Below the pieces are notes generated by a model. The model saw only the letters and a program-made list of their open reading frames with translations. It made no database searches and had not been told where the DNA came from. From assembly GCA_007118765.1 (NCBI GenBank), contig SKQZ01000027.1:1-7544 (forward strand): a DNA stretch of 7,544 nucleotides, read 5' to 3'. The translations under genes and the position numbers were made by a program. Below are positions 7,133-7,544 of the stretch, in pieces; position 1 is the stretch's first letter, and every line of letters starts with the position of its first letter. This DNA comes from Candidatus Hydrogenedentota bacterium (GTDB lineage: Bacteria; Hydrogenedentota; Hydrogenedentia; Hydrogenedentales; CAITNO01).

Positions 7133-7154
7133 GTGTAATCTGCACCCGCCGGCC

Positions 7155-7175
7155 GAAACAAACCGGTCCGCCGGT
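7155..7175 (-). terminator. candidate intrinsic terminator after the hydrolase
   Basis: Two bases past the hydrolase stop, the minus strand forms ACCGG-CGGA-CCGGT (7175-7162), a 5-bp GC-rich stem with a 4-base loop, followed by TTGTTT (7161-7156). The placement and polarity fit termination of the hydrolase transcript before the dehydrogenase. The stem is short and the T-run is interrupted, so strength is doubtful. Confidence 0.4.
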
Positions 7176-7176
7176 A

Positions 7177-7544
7177 TTACGGCGAATGTTCCAGCAGGAA
7201 CTCAAGAATAGCCTCGTGAAACATGGTATCAACGAGAACACGGTTATGGCCCCTTCCGGGGATAATCGTCTCTTGGAAACCGGACAGTGCCGCCTTTATA
7301 TTCCCGCCACCGACAACAACGGTATCGTCCCCTCCTCTGATGGCCATGACGGGAATTGTGACGGAGCGCAGTTCCTCTTCTGAGACGGCAAGTTCACTAA
7401 CCCGGATATTTTCACCAGGTTTTGTCGTGAGCCTGTGAAGATTGCGCCAGAGCAGGTGTTTTGCGCAGGCCGCCGGCTGACAGCGTGTTAGTACACGTCG
7501 AAGTCGGCGGACAAGCAAAGCGCCTGATATGGTGTAAGATTCGC
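7177..7544 (-). CDS. alpha/beta hydrolase, C-terminal part (5' end outside window or lost)
   Basis: The frame is open from the window edge to TAA at 7177-7179, about 122 codons. The last 75 or so are clearly alpha/beta-hydrolase: ELAVSEEEL, then TIPVMAIRGGDD with the candidate catalytic Asp at 7324-7329, then PGRGHNRV with the catalytic His at 7246-7248, and a closing FHEAILEFLLEHSP helix. The nucleophile serine (GxSxG) would lie further 5' and is not visible. Upstream of about 7398 the translation is arginine-rich and does not look like the family, and 7398-7444 is a copy of the hairpin repeat read in frame. The gene may therefore be intact with an insert, or a 5'-truncated remnant. The substrate cannot be told from this part. 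Confidence 0.65.
   Translation of the reverse strand, partial: ESYTISGALLVRRLRRVLTRCQPAACAKHLLWRNLHRLTTKPGENIRVSELAVSEEELRSVTIPVMAIRGGDDTVVVGGGNIKAALSGFQETIIPGRGHNRVLVDTMFHEAILEFLLEHSP
7398..7444 (+). repeat. hairpin-forming inverted repeat, right copy
   Basis: This is the 47-base partner of 135-180 in opposite orientation. TTCA (7411-7414) and CAGGTT (7416-7421) pair with AGCCTG (7430-7435) and TGAA (7436-7439). C7415 is bulged at the position equivalent to A164 in the left copy, and the loop is 8 bases (7422-7429). The change to T7420 gives a G-T wobble that keeps the stem. The element lies within the hydrolase reading frame without creating a stop. Confidence 0.7.

Noticed and set aside
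6076..7383. 435-codon plus-strand open frame, longer than the dehydrogenase opposite it
   Set aside because: The minus strand encodes an unmistakable sugar dehydrogenase with a lipoprotein signal and a strong ribosome site. The plus frame has no recognisable domain and crosses into the hydrolase.
135..7444. A composite transposon with the repeats as terminal inverted repeats
   Set aside because: No transposase lies between the repeats, no target-site duplication is visible outside them, and each copy is itself a hairpin. Independent copies of a dispersed repeat are simpler.

Overview
The window is a chromosomal piece of a moderately GC-rich, Gram-negative-type bacterium with ordinary Shine-Dalgarno starts (AGGAGG, AGGAGA and GGAGA are all visible). 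Its gene content is a large glycosidase fusion, an exported DUF4838 protein and a PQQ-type sugar dehydrogenase lipoprotein. I associate this mix with glycan-degrading lineages such as Planctomycetota, Lentisphaerota, Verrucomicrobiota or Candidatus Hydrogenedentota. That placement is inference from gene families only.

Layout from left to right. Positions 1-290 are gene-free. They carry a short palindromic motif (111-130), one copy of a hairpin-forming repeat (135-180), and an operator-like palindrome with a weak promoter just upstream of the first gene. Positions 291-3080 (+) encode a 929-residue multidomain glycosidase: a clan GH-A-like barrel, a WbsX/GH99-like barrel and a C-terminal beta domain. 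It converges on, and overlaps by 4 bases, an 863-residue exported DUF4838 protein (5668-3077, -). A 248-base gap separates that from a 394-residue lipoprotein of the PQQ-dependent aldose dehydrogenase family (7101-5917, -). The right end holds the C-terminal part of an alpha/beta hydrolase (7544-7177, -), cut by the window edge.

The three complete genes could cooperate outside the cytoplasm. The two large proteins would cleave or bind a complex glycan, and the dehydrogenase would oxidise released aldoses. No transporter, regulator or SusC/D pair is visible, so this is a hypothesis.

The most unusual structural signal is the inverted pair of about 46-base elements at 135-180 and 7398-7444. They match at 42 of 46 aligned positions plus one gap. 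Each folds into the same 10-bp hairpin with a one-base bulge, and none of the four substitutions breaks a pair. The right copy lies in frame inside the hydrolase reading frame, directly beside the point where recognisable hydrolase sequence begins.
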